DNA of 21,668 nucleotides from contig CANTEO010000048.1 in NCBI GenBank assembly GCA_947652855.1, positions 1 to 21,668 on the forward strand, read 5' to 3'. The notes beneath the pieces were generated by a model. That model searched no databases, was not told where the DNA came from, and worked only from the letters and a program-made list of their open reading frames with translations. A program made the translations under genes and the position numbers. Origin of the DNA: an uncultured Roseburia sp. Its GTDB lineage: Bacteria; Bacillota; Clostridia; Lachnospirales; Lachnospiraceae. Positions 1 to 7,559 of this stretch are shown here, piece after piece; positions within the stretch are counted from its first letter, which is position 1, and each line of letters begins with the position of its first letter.

Positions 1-222
1 TTTGATTCCAAATCTTTCCGCCATATTTATCACGGTTTCTGCCTCTTCAACTGCATCACAAGGCTTCGTCTTGAAATCAATGATTACACGAAGGTGGATG
101 AGAAAAAAATTAAGTCAGCAGGCGTTTCTGGCGTTATGAGGCCAAGCAAGAATGCCGTTCAGGTTATTGTTGGCACAAAAGTTCAGTTCGTGGCTGATGA
201 AATGAAAAAGATGTTAAAATAA
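1..222 (+). CDS. PTS transporter EIIB domain, C-terminal fragment
   Basis: The frame is open from base 1 to a TAA at 220-222, giving 73 residues. From residue 17 the sequence matches the glucose/N-acetylglucosamine-type EIIB fold: NCITRLRLEINDYTKVDEKK carries the phosphorylated cysteine (Cys18), and GVMRPSKNAVQVIVG and a final amphipathic helix follow. EIIB passes phosphate from EIIA to the incoming sugar on the cytoplasmic side of the membrane. Its position at the gene's end suggests a EIIC-EIIB or similar fusion whose earlier part lies outside the window. The first 16 residues do not look like the usual EIIB start, where an Asp normally precedes the Asn of NCITRLR; see findings. Substrate cannot be assigned. 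The family call is strong for residues 17-73 only. Confidence 0.8.
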   Translation, partial: FDSKSFRHIYHGFCLFNCITRLRLEINDYTKVDEKKIKSAGVSGVMRPSKNAVQVIVGTKVQFVADEMKKMLK

Positions 223-270
223 TGAAAAAGATTTTTGTGGCTTTATCCTAAGGTAAAGCAATTCCCTAGC

Positions 271-306
271 AAAATAACGGAGGCTCATATGAGCCTCCGT
301 TATTTT
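271..306 (+). terminator. Perfect 36-bp palindromic terminator after EIIB gene
   Basis: The half-site AAAATAACGGAGGCTCAT at 271-288 is followed directly by its exact reverse complement at 289-306. The folded RNA would have a GC-rich stem (GGAGGCTC/GAGCCTCC) ending in a run of U on either strand, so it can stop transcription in both directions. It lies 48 bp after the EIIB stop and before the promoter of the kinase operon, insulating the two units. Confidence 0.9.
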
Positions 307-348
307 ATGCATGATTTTCACAGGAATTGAAGCAATGCTGCGCTAGTA

Positions 349-378
349 TTGACATAAAATTGACAGAAGGAGTATAAT
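349..378 (+). promoter_or_regulatory. Sigma-A-type promoter of the kinase operon
   Basis: TTGACA at 349-354 and TATAAT at 373-378 both match consensus exactly, with an 18-bp spacer. A second TTGACA lies at 360-365, 11 bp (one helical turn) after the first, too close to the -10 to serve as its -35. The expected transcription start is near 385, giving a leader of about 58 bases to the preferred start at 443. A 10-bp palindrome AGCATATGCT at 393-402 lies just after the expected start and could be an operator. Confidence 0.75.
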
Positions 379-442
379 AATAGTGCTATATTAGCATATG
401 CTATGGCAAGAGAATTCAGAAGCATTGAAATGGAGATTGGGC

Positions 443-3016
443 ATGAAAAAGAAGCGGCGCAAAAAAAGATTGGATACAGGAATTTCACTGTTTTTTTCCA
501 TTTTATTGATATTTTGCATATTAGGGGCGGTCGTTTTTTCTGTGGCGAAAAAAACGTCTTCTGAAATGTCTGCATCGGCAATTCAAAATCTAAGTGAAAG
601 CCTGGATTTGATGAAGGGGACGCTAGAGGCCATTCTTCGAAATGAGGCGGAATTCCAAAAGCTGATGGCGCAGGAGCTGGCCTTGACAGAAGATCCGGAG
701 AAATTCATTCAATCCTGTCAGAAGAATAAGGCTATGTCAAAAGTTTCTCTGCTTCCGTCAGGAAAGACAGAAGGGATTTCCAGTACAGGGGAGCCTTTTT
801 TAGAAGAGGAGCTGGATTTTTCAGCAGGCGGAACTGTAGACGGACTGCCAATCTCCGAATCCTATGTCAATTATATGGGAACATGGGCATATACGATGAA
901 ATGCCCTGTTGTAAGTGACGGGAAGGAAATCGCGTCGCTTTATGTGGAATATATATACGATTCGTTTGAGGAATCCCTTCCGAATGGATTTTACGACGGA
1001 AAAGCCATGCTCTATATTATGGATGCACAGAGCGAGCGCATGGTCTTAAAGCCAAAAGGGATGGGAGAGCGCAATGCGGGCCATCTGAATCTGGAAGATT
1101 TCTACCGTGCGAACAATATAAGAGAGGAAGACCTTTTAGCCGAAGTCTCGGATTGCGTAAAAAATGGAAAGCACATCTTATTCTACCACGACATACAAAA
1201 AAAAGAATCCTTAAATTATATGTGGTCGGTAAATGGAGGGACCGTTTATTTAATCGGATATGTGCCGGTTGAAGCCATTCAGCAGGAAGGCAGGTCGGTG
1301 AATCAGAATATCTTCATTGTTGTCATGGTGATGCTGATTGCATTTTTTCTATGCTGCATCTTATATTATTTTAACCAAAAGCAGCAAAACAAGGTTCGCA
1401 AGGAGAGGGAGGAAGAGCGGGAAATACATAACCAAAGACTGTCAGAAGCCCTTCAGGCAGCTCAGATCGCAAGCCAGTCAAAGACAACGTTTCTTTCCAA
1501 TATGTCCCATGACATCCGCACGCCAATGAATGCGGTTTTGGGATTTACGACCCTGCTTGCGAGAGACGCAGAAAATCCTTCCAAGGTGAGGGAATACACA
1601 AAAAAGATTACGGCGTCCGGCCAGCATTTGCTAAGCTTAATCAATGATATTTTGGACGTCTCAAAAATTGAGAGCGGAAAAGTCGTGCTTTCCGTAGAAG
1701 AATTTACATTAAACGACATGGTTTCTTCTGTAGACGCCATAATCCGGCCAATGGCGAAAGCGAAAAAACAGGCTTTTACGATAGAAATAAAAGGAGTACA
1801 GCATGAATATCTGCTTGGGGATGAGATGCGGATCAATCAGATTTTAATCAATCTTCTTTCCAATGCAGTCAAATATACGCCGGAATGCGGAAGCATCTGG
1901 TTCCGTATCATCGGGGAAGGCCAACATTCCAATCAATGTGAGCGCGTCCAAATTGAGGTGGAGGACAATGGCTATGGAATGACAAAAGAATACTTAAAGA
2001 CCATCTTTGAGGCATTTACCAGGGCAGAGAACAGCACGACGAACAAAATTCAGGGAACGGGCCTTGGAATGGCGATTACCAAAAACATTGTAGAGCTGAT
2101 GGGAGGAACCATTGAGGTTTTCAGCGAATTGAATCAAGGCAGCCTGTTTCGCGTGGCATTGGAATTTCCCATATCGGAAAGCCAGTCCGCCCGCAAATTT
2201 TGGGCAGATCAGGGAATTGCCAGTATTTTGTCTGTAATTGACGATGAGGAGACGACTCATACCGTTCAGGACAGAATGAAAACGGTGGGAGTGCAGGCCG
2301 ATGTGGCGCATGAAATGAGCATGGCCCTGCAAATGTTGAAACGCTCTTTTGACGCATCAAACGGCTATCAGGCTATTCTGGTAAGCCAAAACCTGCTAAA
2401 GAAAGATCAGGCGAGGCTTGAGGAGATTCTTCAAAACAGGCCGGATTTAGTTCCTGTCGTGATCCTGGCAGAGCCTGACTTGGATGATGCGGACACCGCG
2501 GCGCAGACAGCGTTTACAGGCATTCTTCACGAACCGTTTTTTGTCTCCGCATTTCAAGAAAAGCTATTGGAGATACAGGCGGAACAGAACGGAAAGCCAA
2601 ATGGCACGCAAGAGGGCGGGAATTTAGACGGCCTGCGCTTTCTTGCTGCGGAGGACAATGACATCAATGCAGAAATCCTTTCTGAAGTCCTCTCAATAGA
2701 AGGAGCTTCATGCGAGCTTGCAGAAAACGGAAAGTTAGCGCTGGAACGCTTTGAAAATGCAAAAGAAGGGGAATTTGACGCTATTTTAATGGATGTTCAA
2801 ATGCCAGTCATGAACGGCTACGAGGCGACGCGGGCGATTCGGGCCTTAGAGCGCAAAGATGCAAAGACAATACCGATTATCGCCATGACGGCAAATGCAT
2901 TTTCGGAAGATCAAAAAGAGGCGTTAGATGCCGGAATGAATGTACATGTGGCAAAGCCAATAGACATTGACCTATTGAAGAAAGCAATTATGGAGTGCAT
3001 ACAAAGAAGGGAATAG
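443..3016 (+). CDS. Hybrid sensor histidine kinase / response regulator
   Basis: Membrane sensor kinase of 857 residues. A basic start and transmembrane segment (about residues 10-36) precede an extracellular region of roughly 250 residues, probably a Cache/PAS-like sensor, then a second transmembrane segment (about 292-312). The HisKA domain carries the phospho-acceptor His356 in FLSNMSHDIRTPMNAVLGF. The ATPase domain shows the N box (ILINLLSNAVKY), G1 (VEDNGYGM) and G2 (GTGLGMAI). A receiver-like segment follows in which the phospho-Asp position is Ser648, then a complete C-terminal receiver with Asp784 (LMDVQMPVMNGYEA) and a KP motif. There is no Hpt or DNA-binding output domain. I chose the ATG at 443 because GGAG at 432-435 sits 7 bases before it; an in-frame ATG at 398 has no binding site and would leave a leader of only about 13 bases. 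The gene is followed 3 bp later by a binding-protein gene. Confidence 0.93.
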   Translation: MKKKRRKKRLDTGISLFFSILLIFCILGAVVFSVAKKTSSEMSASAIQNLSESLDLMKGTLEAILRNEAEFQKLMAQELALTEDPEKFIQSCQKNKAMSKVSLLPSGKTEGISSTGEPFLEEELDFSAGGTVDGLPISESYVNYMGTWAYTMKCPVVSDGKEIASLYVEYIYDSFEESLPNGFYDGKAMLYIMDAQSERMVLKPKGMGERNAGHLNLEDFYRANNIREEDLLAEVSDCVKNGKHILFYHDIQKKESLNYMWSVNGGTVYLIGYVPVEAIQQEGRSVNQNIFIVVMVMLIAFFLCCILYYFNQKQQNKVRKEREEEREIHNQRLSEALQAAQIASQSKTTFLSNMSHDIRTPMNAVLGFTTLLARDAENPSKVREYTKKITASGQHLLSLINDILDVSKIESGKVVLSVEEFTLNDMVSSVDAIIRPMAKAKKQAFTIEIKGVQHEYLLGDEMRINQILINLLSNAVKYTPECGSIWFRIIGEGQHSNQCERVQIEVEDNGYGMTKEYLKTIFEAFTRAENSTTNKIQGTGLGMAITKNIVELMGGTIEVFSELNQGSLFRVALEFPISESQSARKFWADQGIASILSVIDDEETTHTVQDRMKTVGVQADVAHEMSMALQMLKRSFDASNGYQAILVSQNLLKKDQARLEEILQNRPDLVPVVILAEPDLDDADTAAQTAFTGILHEPFFVSAFQEKLLEIQAEQNGKPNGTQEGGNLDGLRFLAAEDNDINAEILSEVLSIEGASCELAENGKLALERFENAKEGEFDAILMDVQMPVMNGYEATRAIRALERKDAKTIPIIAMTANAFSEDQKEALDAGMNVHVAKPIDIDLLKKAIMECIQRRE

Positions 3017-3019
3017 GGA

Positions 3020-4348
3020 ATGAAAAAAAGTAAATTTAAAAAGCTTTTCACATATGTGACGGCCTGTTTTGCAGGCTTGGCCGCGATATCGCTGGCAGCC
3101 TGCGCCGAAAGGGCAGATTCTAACTCTAACAATCTGATCGCAACGGAGGAGAAGAGGGCAGATGTCGTGAATTTATTTGGCCCGATGGAAAAGACAGACC
3201 CGAACGCACATAACATTGCGAGGACGGCGTTTGACCTGACTGTCGCAATGGCTGAGGAGAAGCTGGATTTAGAGGTGATCTATCGGACGTATACCGCAGA
3301 AAATTATCAGGAAAAGACGTATGACGACGTTTCGCTTGACCGGGTGCGCAACAATATGGATGACCTGTATCTGTTAAACCCTGATGCCATTCAATTATTG
3401 GGATCGGAAGGAAAACTGATGGACTTATCGGGGCTTGAGCATACAAAGAATTTACGGGAGGTCGTAAAAACAGCCAATACAGTTGACGGAAAGCTGGTTG
3501 CGATTCCACAGGAGATCGTGGCGTATGGCCTGTTCCTGAATAAAGATCTATTTGACAAGTATGGGCTTAAGCTGCCGGAGACGCCAGAGGATTTCCTGGA
3601 GTGCTGCGAGACGTTTCAGGAAAACGGCATTGAGACGCCGGTAGGGGCGAACCGTTGGTGGCTGGAAGGATTTGTCTTCGCTCAGGCATATGCAGATTTA
3701 TATAACGGAGGGGATACGGAAGCTGAAATAGAAGCTCTAAATCAAGGAAAACGAAAATACAGCGACTATATGCGCCCAGGCTTTGCATTTCTAAAGGAAA
3801 TGATTGACAAAGGTTATATAGATGCTGAAAAAGCATATACGTATGAGGCGATTGACGGAGAGGGGCCGGATTTTCTGGCTCAGAAGACGCCGATTGTCAT
3901 GGCATATTGGGGAGCGGCAAATGCAGAAACCGCTTACGGAGCTCCTGATTTTGAGCTTAAGGTGATTGGCTTTCCAAGTAAGCTTGGGCATATGCCAGTG
4001 GTGTCTATGACCGGATACGCGGTTGGAGCGGACGCTGAGCATTCCAAAAACGCTCTGGATACGCTCGATATTATCCTCTCGGATGAAGCCCTCCAGATTT
4101 ACACGAAAACGAATAATGTCATTTCTTCGTCTAAAAATGTGGATGTGGACTGCATCCCTGCATTAAAGCCATTGAATGACAAAATGAAAGAGAATCACTA
4201 TGTCCTGGGGTCGAATGCCGGAATGAACGTGGAGCAGTGGGGAAACACCTGCCTGATCGTTCGAAAACTATTGAATGGCGCCTCAGTCGATGAATGCATG
4301 GCTGAATTCGATCAATTACAAGAAAAAGCCTTAAAAAACAACAAATAA
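3020..4348 (+). CDS. Extracellular solute-binding lipoprotein (family 1)
   Basis: A 442-residue ABC-type binding protein. The N-terminus MKKSKFKKLF, a hydrophobic stretch and the lipobox LAAC (Cys28) mark a lipoprotein held on the outer face of the cell membrane. The mature part has the two-lobe family 1 pattern: NPDAIQLL, DGKLVAIPQEIVAYGLFLNK, LPETPEDFLECC, and a late MTGYAVGADAEHSKNALD segment, typical of sugar-binding proteins. Ligand cannot be told from sequence. The start lies 3 bp after the kinase stop, so the two are co-transcribed and probably translationally coupled. No permease or ATPase gene is nearby, so the protein either serves a transporter encoded elsewhere or presents ligand to the kinase (inference). 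Confidence 0.88.
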   Translation: MKKSKFKKLFTYVTACFAGLAAISLAACAERADSNSNNLIATEEKRADVVNLFGPMEKTDPNAHNIARTAFDLTVAMAEEKLDLEVIYRTYTAENYQEKTYDDVSLDRVRNNMDDLYLLNPDAIQLLGSEGKLMDLSGLEHTKNLREVVKTANTVDGKLVAIPQEIVAYGLFLNKDLFDKYGLKLPETPEDFLECCETFQENGIETPVGANRWWLEGFVFAQAYADLYNGGDTEAEIEALNQGKRKYSDYMRPGFAFLKEMIDKGYIDAEKAYTYEAIDGEGPDFLAQKTPIVMAYWGAANAETAYGAPDFELKVIGFPSKLGHMPVVSMTGYAVGADAEHSKNALDTLDIILSDEALQIYTKTNNVISSSKNVDVDCIPALKPLNDKMKENHYVLGSNAGMNVEQWGNTCLIVRKLLNGASVDECMAEFDQLQEKALKNNK

Positions 4349-4364
4349 GAAGAGTGTCTATAAA

Positions 4365-5078
4365 ATGCTAAGATTTTTATACGTTATACTAAAAAATTTG
4401 TTCCGCGCGCCGTACATCATTCCTAAAATGCGCCGAGAGTCGGAACACCCGGAACGTTATTCTGAGGAAGAGCGATACATCCTTGTGAAGCACGTCATAC
4501 GTCTCATGAAGCTATCCGGGAAGATTCATACAAAAGCGTTTGGAACGGAAAACCTTCCAAAAGAAGGCGGCTACATCATGTACCCCAACCACCAGGGAAA
4601 ATATGACGCGCTTGGCATTATCCATACGCATAAGAAGCCATGTTCCGTCGTCATGGATAAAGCAAGGTCAAATGGAATATTAGTGAAGGAATTTGTGGAT
4701 TTGCTTGAAGGCAAGCGGTTGGAGAAGGACAATGTGCGGCAGGCCATCCAGATTATCAATGAGGTGGCGGAGGACGTGCGGGCAGGCAAGCGGTATATCC
4801 TGTTCCCGGAAGGGGGATACGAGTTTAACAACCGCAACAAAGTTGCGGCATTTAAAGCCGGCAGCTTTAAGTCGGCGCTCAAAGCGAAGGCGCCGATTGT
4901 GCCGGTGGCCCTGATTGACTCCTATAAAGTGTTCAATAGCTTTGACTTTGGGAAAATTACAACGCAGGTACACTATTTATGTCCTATTTTTTACGAAGAG
5001 TACAAAGATATGAAGACCAACCAGATCGCGCTCTTAGTGCAAAGCCGCATCCAGCAAGTGATTGACGCATTTGCATAA
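4365..5078 (+). CDS. 1-acyl-sn-glycerol-3-phosphate acyltransferase (PlsC family)
   Basis: A 237-residue membrane-associated acyltransferase. The catalytic HX4D motif is NHQGKYDALG (His76, Asp81), and the substrate-binding FPEGG motif lies at residues 147-151. The later APIVPVALIDSYKV segment also fits the PlsC family. Members move an acyl chain from acyl-ACP or acyl-CoA to lysophosphatidate to make phosphatidate, the precursor of membrane phospholipids; some members act on other lipids. The N-terminus has a hydrophobic and basic stretch that may sit on the membrane. It starts 16 bp after the binding-protein stop with only a weak purine-rich site before it, so it is read as the third gene of the kinase operon. 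Family is clear; exact acceptor is not. Confidence 0.9.
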   Translation: MLRFLYVILKNLFRAPYIIPKMRRESEHPERYSEEERYILVKHVIRLMKLSGKIHTKAFGTENLPKEGGYIMYPNHQGKYDALGIIHTHKKPCSVVMDKARSNGILVKEFVDLLEGKRLEKDNVRQAIQIINEVAEDVRAGKRYILFPEGGYEFNNRNKVAAFKAGSFKSALKAKAPIVPVALIDSYKVFNSFDFGKITTQVHYLCPIFYEEYKDMKTNQIALLVQSRIQQVIDAFA

Positions 5079-5092
5079 TCTTTTTGCGGATT

Positions 5093-5121
5093 AGGGCGCG
5101 GCCCTTATCGCCTAATAGGCG
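5093..5121. terminator. Possible weak terminator between convergent genes
   Basis: Two small hairpins lie between the stop of the acyltransferase (5078) and the stop of the recombinase (5124): AGGGC/GCCCT with a 3-base loop at 5093-5105, and CGCCT/AGGCG with a 3-base loop at 5109-5121. Neither is followed by a good U run on either strand, so this is a tentative call for a convergent stop region. Confidence 0.3.
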
Positions 5122-5123
5122 TA

Positions 5124-6173
5124 TCAGCTTTCCCTTAGGCGAACCATCTTTGCGGCCTGCCTGCGCCTTTCGTCTGCCTGAGCCGCATAGTGCTTCCGGG
5201 TCGTATTGACGTCTTTATGGCCCAATACGTCGGCTACCAGATAAATATCGCCCGATTCCTGATATAAAGCCGTTCCATATGTGCTGCGCAGCTTATGAGG
5301 CGTAATATTTTTTAATGTCGTCACCAGCTTCGAATATTTCTTAACCAGATTTTCTACAGAGCGGACGCTCATTCGTTTCTTTTGCATGGAAAGGAACAGG
5401 GCGTTCGCGCTGCCTTCTGCAGGAATTGTTTTTTTCCGCTCTTCCATATACGCTTTTAAGGCAGACTCCACCTCATCCCCAAAATACACAATGGATTCGT
5501 ATCCGCCTTTCCGATAGATTTTAATGCCATTGTTCTTAAAATCCACGTCAGTAAGGTCTAAGCCAACGCATTCCGAGACGCGGATTCCTGTCCCAAGAAG
5601 CAGCGTCAGAAGGGCAAGGTCACGCTTTTTCGTCTGCGCATGATAAGCTTTTTGGCGTTCGGTTAATTTCTCGCCGGACTCCACCTCATCCAGTAACGAG
5701 GCCACCTCATCCACATCCAGGCGCACGATGTTCTTTTCATGCAGCTTTGGCATTTTAATCAGCTCTGCCGGGTTCGTTTGAATCCGTTCTGTCCGGAAGA
5801 AGAAATGATAAAAGCTGCGCAGGCAGGCAAGCTTTCTGGAAATGCCCCGCTCGCTGTTCATATGCTCCATGTCGTCCTTAATGTAATACTTTAACCAGTT
5901 TAAGTATTCCTCTAAATCCTGCGCCTTAATCTGATCTAAAACCTCAATTGGAAAATCAGGGATCTTCATTTTATTGCAAACGGGGTTATTCTCGTGCATA
6001 TATTGAAAAAAAACGCCTAAGTCGTATGCGTAGGCAATGCGCGTCCTGGAAGAGGTCGTCGGCTCAATCCCGATAAAATAACTCCGGCAAAAACGGGGGA
6101 GCAAGGAAAGCAGCTCCCGAAGCTTTAATTCATTATCAATATCTATTTTTTCATGATATGCTTTTTCTCTCAT
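5124..6173 (-). CDS. Tyrosine recombinase/integrase (Xer-like)
   Basis: A 349-residue site-specific recombinase. The N-terminal part (about residues 1-130) is the SAM-like core-binding domain; the catalytic domain carries the full set: Arg198 (GTGIRVSE), Lys222 (YRKGGYE), His293 and Arg296 (HKLRSTYG), His319 (LGHKDVNTTRKHYA) and nucleophile Tyr329. All active-site residues are present, so it should be active. The ATG at 6173 is preferred: AGAAGGA lies just before it and the start then falls 2 bp after the upstream stop. An in-frame ATG at 6212 would overlap the upstream gene by 37 bp. The domain size resembles XerC/XerD and phage-type integrases. No att site, excisionase or cargo genes are seen, so a chromosomal role is more likely than a mobile one. 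Confidence 0.92.
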   Translation of the reverse strand: MREKAYHEKIDIDNELKLRELLSLLPRFCRSYFIGIEPTTSSRTRIAYAYDLGVFFQYMHENNPVCNKMKIPDFPIEVLDQIKAQDLEEYLNWLKYYIKDDMEHMNSERGISRKLACLRSFYHFFFRTERIQTNPAELIKMPKLHEKNIVRLDVDEVASLLDEVESGEKLTERQKAYHAQTKKRDLALLTLLLGTGIRVSECVGLDLTDVDFKNNGIKIYRKGGYESIVYFGDEVESALKAYMEERKKTIPAEGSANALFLSMQKKRMSVRSVENLVKKYSKLVTTLKNITPHKLRSTYGTALYQESGDIYLVADVLGHKDVNTTRKHYAAQADERRRQAAKMVRLRES

Positions 6174-6175
6174 TC

Positions 6176-6916
6176 TCAAATTCCTTCTTTCTGATGCGAA
6201 GCGGCTGTCCATCCCTTAATGTTTCCATTTGAGATTGCCGTAAACATTCGGTTCATTACGCCAGGGCTCTCAAGATTCAGCTGACGTAAAAGCTGCTTAA
6301 CATATTCACGCTTCGTCACGCCGTCCACGGGGCATGGGTTCTTTTCCGTCGGGAGCTGATAGCGGTTCTGAAAGCAAATCACGTCAGCCTCCGCCAGATA
6401 CATCATAGGGCGGATGACCGTCAATTCCATCCGATCTAAGTATGTGACAGGGGCAAAGGAATAAAATCTGCCTTCATAGATCAAAGAGAGCAGCATCGTC
6501 TCCACAATATCATCTTTATGATGGGCATAGGCCACCTTATTGCAGCCAAGCTCCTTCGCCTTTTGGTTCAGCGCGCCTTTCCGCATTTTAGCGCATAACG
6601 AGCAGGGAGACGCTTCTTTGCGGTCCTCAAAGATAATCTTCGCAATGTCAGTCTTTACGACATGGAACGGAACATGAAGGATCTCACATAAAGCCTGAAT
6701 CCCCTCCAGGCGAAAGCTGTCATAGCCCAAATGAACATGAATGGCGCATAATTCAAACGGGTTAGGATAAAACCTTTGCAGATGCTTTAAGGCATATAGC
6801 ATAGCAAGGCTGTCCTTCCCGCCAGAAATGCCAATGGCAATCGTATCGCCTGGCAAAATCATGCCATAGTCGTCAACCGCTTTCCTTGTATAGCTCAACA
6901 TCTGCTGTAACTTCAT
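6176..6916 (-). CDS. TtcA-family tRNA 2-thiolation protein
   Basis: A 246-residue PP-loop ATPase. The ATP-binding SGGKDS loop is at residues 31-36. Cys105 and Cys108 form a CSLC motif and a third cysteine, Cys195, lies in NPCPVDG; this matches the three-cysteine [4Fe-4S] arrangement of TtcA, which adds sulfur to C32 of some tRNAs. The HHKDDIVET motif also fits the family. I chose the ATG at 6916 because AAGGAGG lies six bases before it; the longer ORF beginning at 6976 has no such site. It lies directly upstream of the recombinase gene, whose ribosome binding site is inside the last codons here. Exact substrate tRNA is unknown, and some TtcA-like proteins have other roles. Confidence 0.88.
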   Translation of the reverse strand: MKLQQMLSYTRKAVDDYGMILPGDTIAIGISGGKDSLAMLYALKHLQRFYPNPFELCAIHVHLGYDSFRLEGIQALCEILHVPFHVVKTDIAKIIFEDRKEASPCSLCAKMRKGALNQKAKELGCNKVAYAHHKDDIVETMLLSLIYEGRFYSFAPVTYLDRMELTVIRPMMYLAEADVICFQNRYQLPTEKNPCPVDGVTKREYVKQLLRQLNLESPGVMNRMFTAISNGNIKGWTAASHQKEGI

Positions 6917-6974
6917 TCGAATCCTCCTTATGACTGTCTTATCTGAGCAAATAGCCTTTGTGCATCTAATTTCC

Positions 6975-6980
6975 ATTATA
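6975..6980 (-). promoter_or_regulatory. Candidate -10 box for ttcA-like operon
   Basis: TATAAT on the minus strand, about 60 bp before the chosen start at 6916. The matching -35 region is AT-rich but not close to TTGACA, so this is a moderate call. Confidence 0.4.
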
Positions 6981-7006
6981 TCCTATCTTTCCAAAAAAAT
7001 CTATGT

Positions 7007-7012
7007 TATAAT
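7007..7012 (+). promoter_or_regulatory. Candidate -10 box for dtd
   Basis: TATAAT on the plus strand about 96 bp before the dtd start, in the divergent 191-bp gap shared with the ttcA-like gene. The -35 region (TATCTT) is weak. The two -10 boxes lie 26 bp apart on opposite strands, so polymerases at the two promoters could interfere with each other. Confidence 0.4.
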
Positions 7013-7107
7013 AAAACGGTTCTGTGCCATTTGGATTTTATAAAAGAATATATCTTGAACGTATATTTAATGAAAATGAAAGATTGATAAGATAGGAGAG
7101 AAGAGGA

Positions 7108-7554
7108 ATGCGTTTTTTCATACAGCGGGTCAATGAAGCAAAGGTTACAATTGACGGAAATGTGACAGGTGAAATAAAAAAAGGATTTTTGGTGTTGATT
7201 GGCATGTCCGACACCGACACGAAAGAAATTGCTGACAAGCTAATCAAAAAATTGCTGAATCTGCGTATCTTTGAAGATTCAGAAGGAAAAACCAACCTAG
7301 CGTTAAAAGATGTGGGCGGCAGCTTGTTATTGGTGTCGCAGTTCACGCTGTATGCAGACTGCAAAAAAGGAAACCGCCCGTCCTTCGTCCACGCCGCTTC
7401 GGCAGAGCTGGCAAATGAATTATATGAATATGTCATATCTCAATGCAGGATGGCGGGATTCCCTGTAGAGACAGGGATTTTTGGCGCAGACATGAAAGTA
7501 AGCCTGATAAATGACGGGCCGTTCACAGTGCTGTTGGATTCCGAAAACTTGTAG
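7108..7554 (+). CDS. dtd: D-aminoacyl-tRNA deacylase
   Basis: A 148-residue protein of normal DTD length. It removes D-amino acids (and glycine from tRNA-Ala) mistakenly attached to tRNA, in the cytoplasm. Family motifs are all present: MRFFIQRVNEAKVTIDG at the start, SQFTLYAD (the SQxT active-site motif), GNRPSF, and the C-terminal NDGPFTVLL (NxGPxT motif) which forms the cross-subunit Gly-Pro of the active dimer. AGGAG at 7094-7098 lies 9 bases before the start. In many Firmicutes dtd follows relA; here it stands alone, divergent from another tRNA gene (ttcA-like). Confidence 0.95.
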   Translation: MRFFIQRVNEAKVTIDGNVTGEIKKGFLVLIGMSDTDTKEIADKLIKKLLNLRIFEDSEGKTNLALKDVGGSLLLVSQFTLYADCKKGNRPSFVHAASAELANELYEYVISQCRMAGFPVETGIFGADMKVSLINDGPFTVLLDSENL

Positions 7555-7559
7555 TTTAT

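Noticed and set aside
201..232. Direct repeat AATGAAAAAGAT at 201-212 and 221-232
   Set aside because: Short, A-rich and spanning the EIIB stop; likely chance or a tiny local duplication with no clear role.
398..442. Longer start for the histidine kinase at 398
   Set aside because: No ribosome binding site and only about 13 bases after the expected transcription start; the ATG at 443 has GGAG at a good distance and begins a typical basic membrane-protein N-terminus.
5124..6173. Integrated phage or mobile island marked by the recombinase
   Set aside because: No att repeats, tRNA target, excisionase, capsid or transfer genes nearby; flanking genes look like ordinary chromosome.
6174..6212. 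Longer start for the tyrosine recombinase at 6212
   Set aside because: It would overlap the ttcA-like gene by 37 bp and lacks a binding site; the ATG at 6173 has AGAAGGA just before it.
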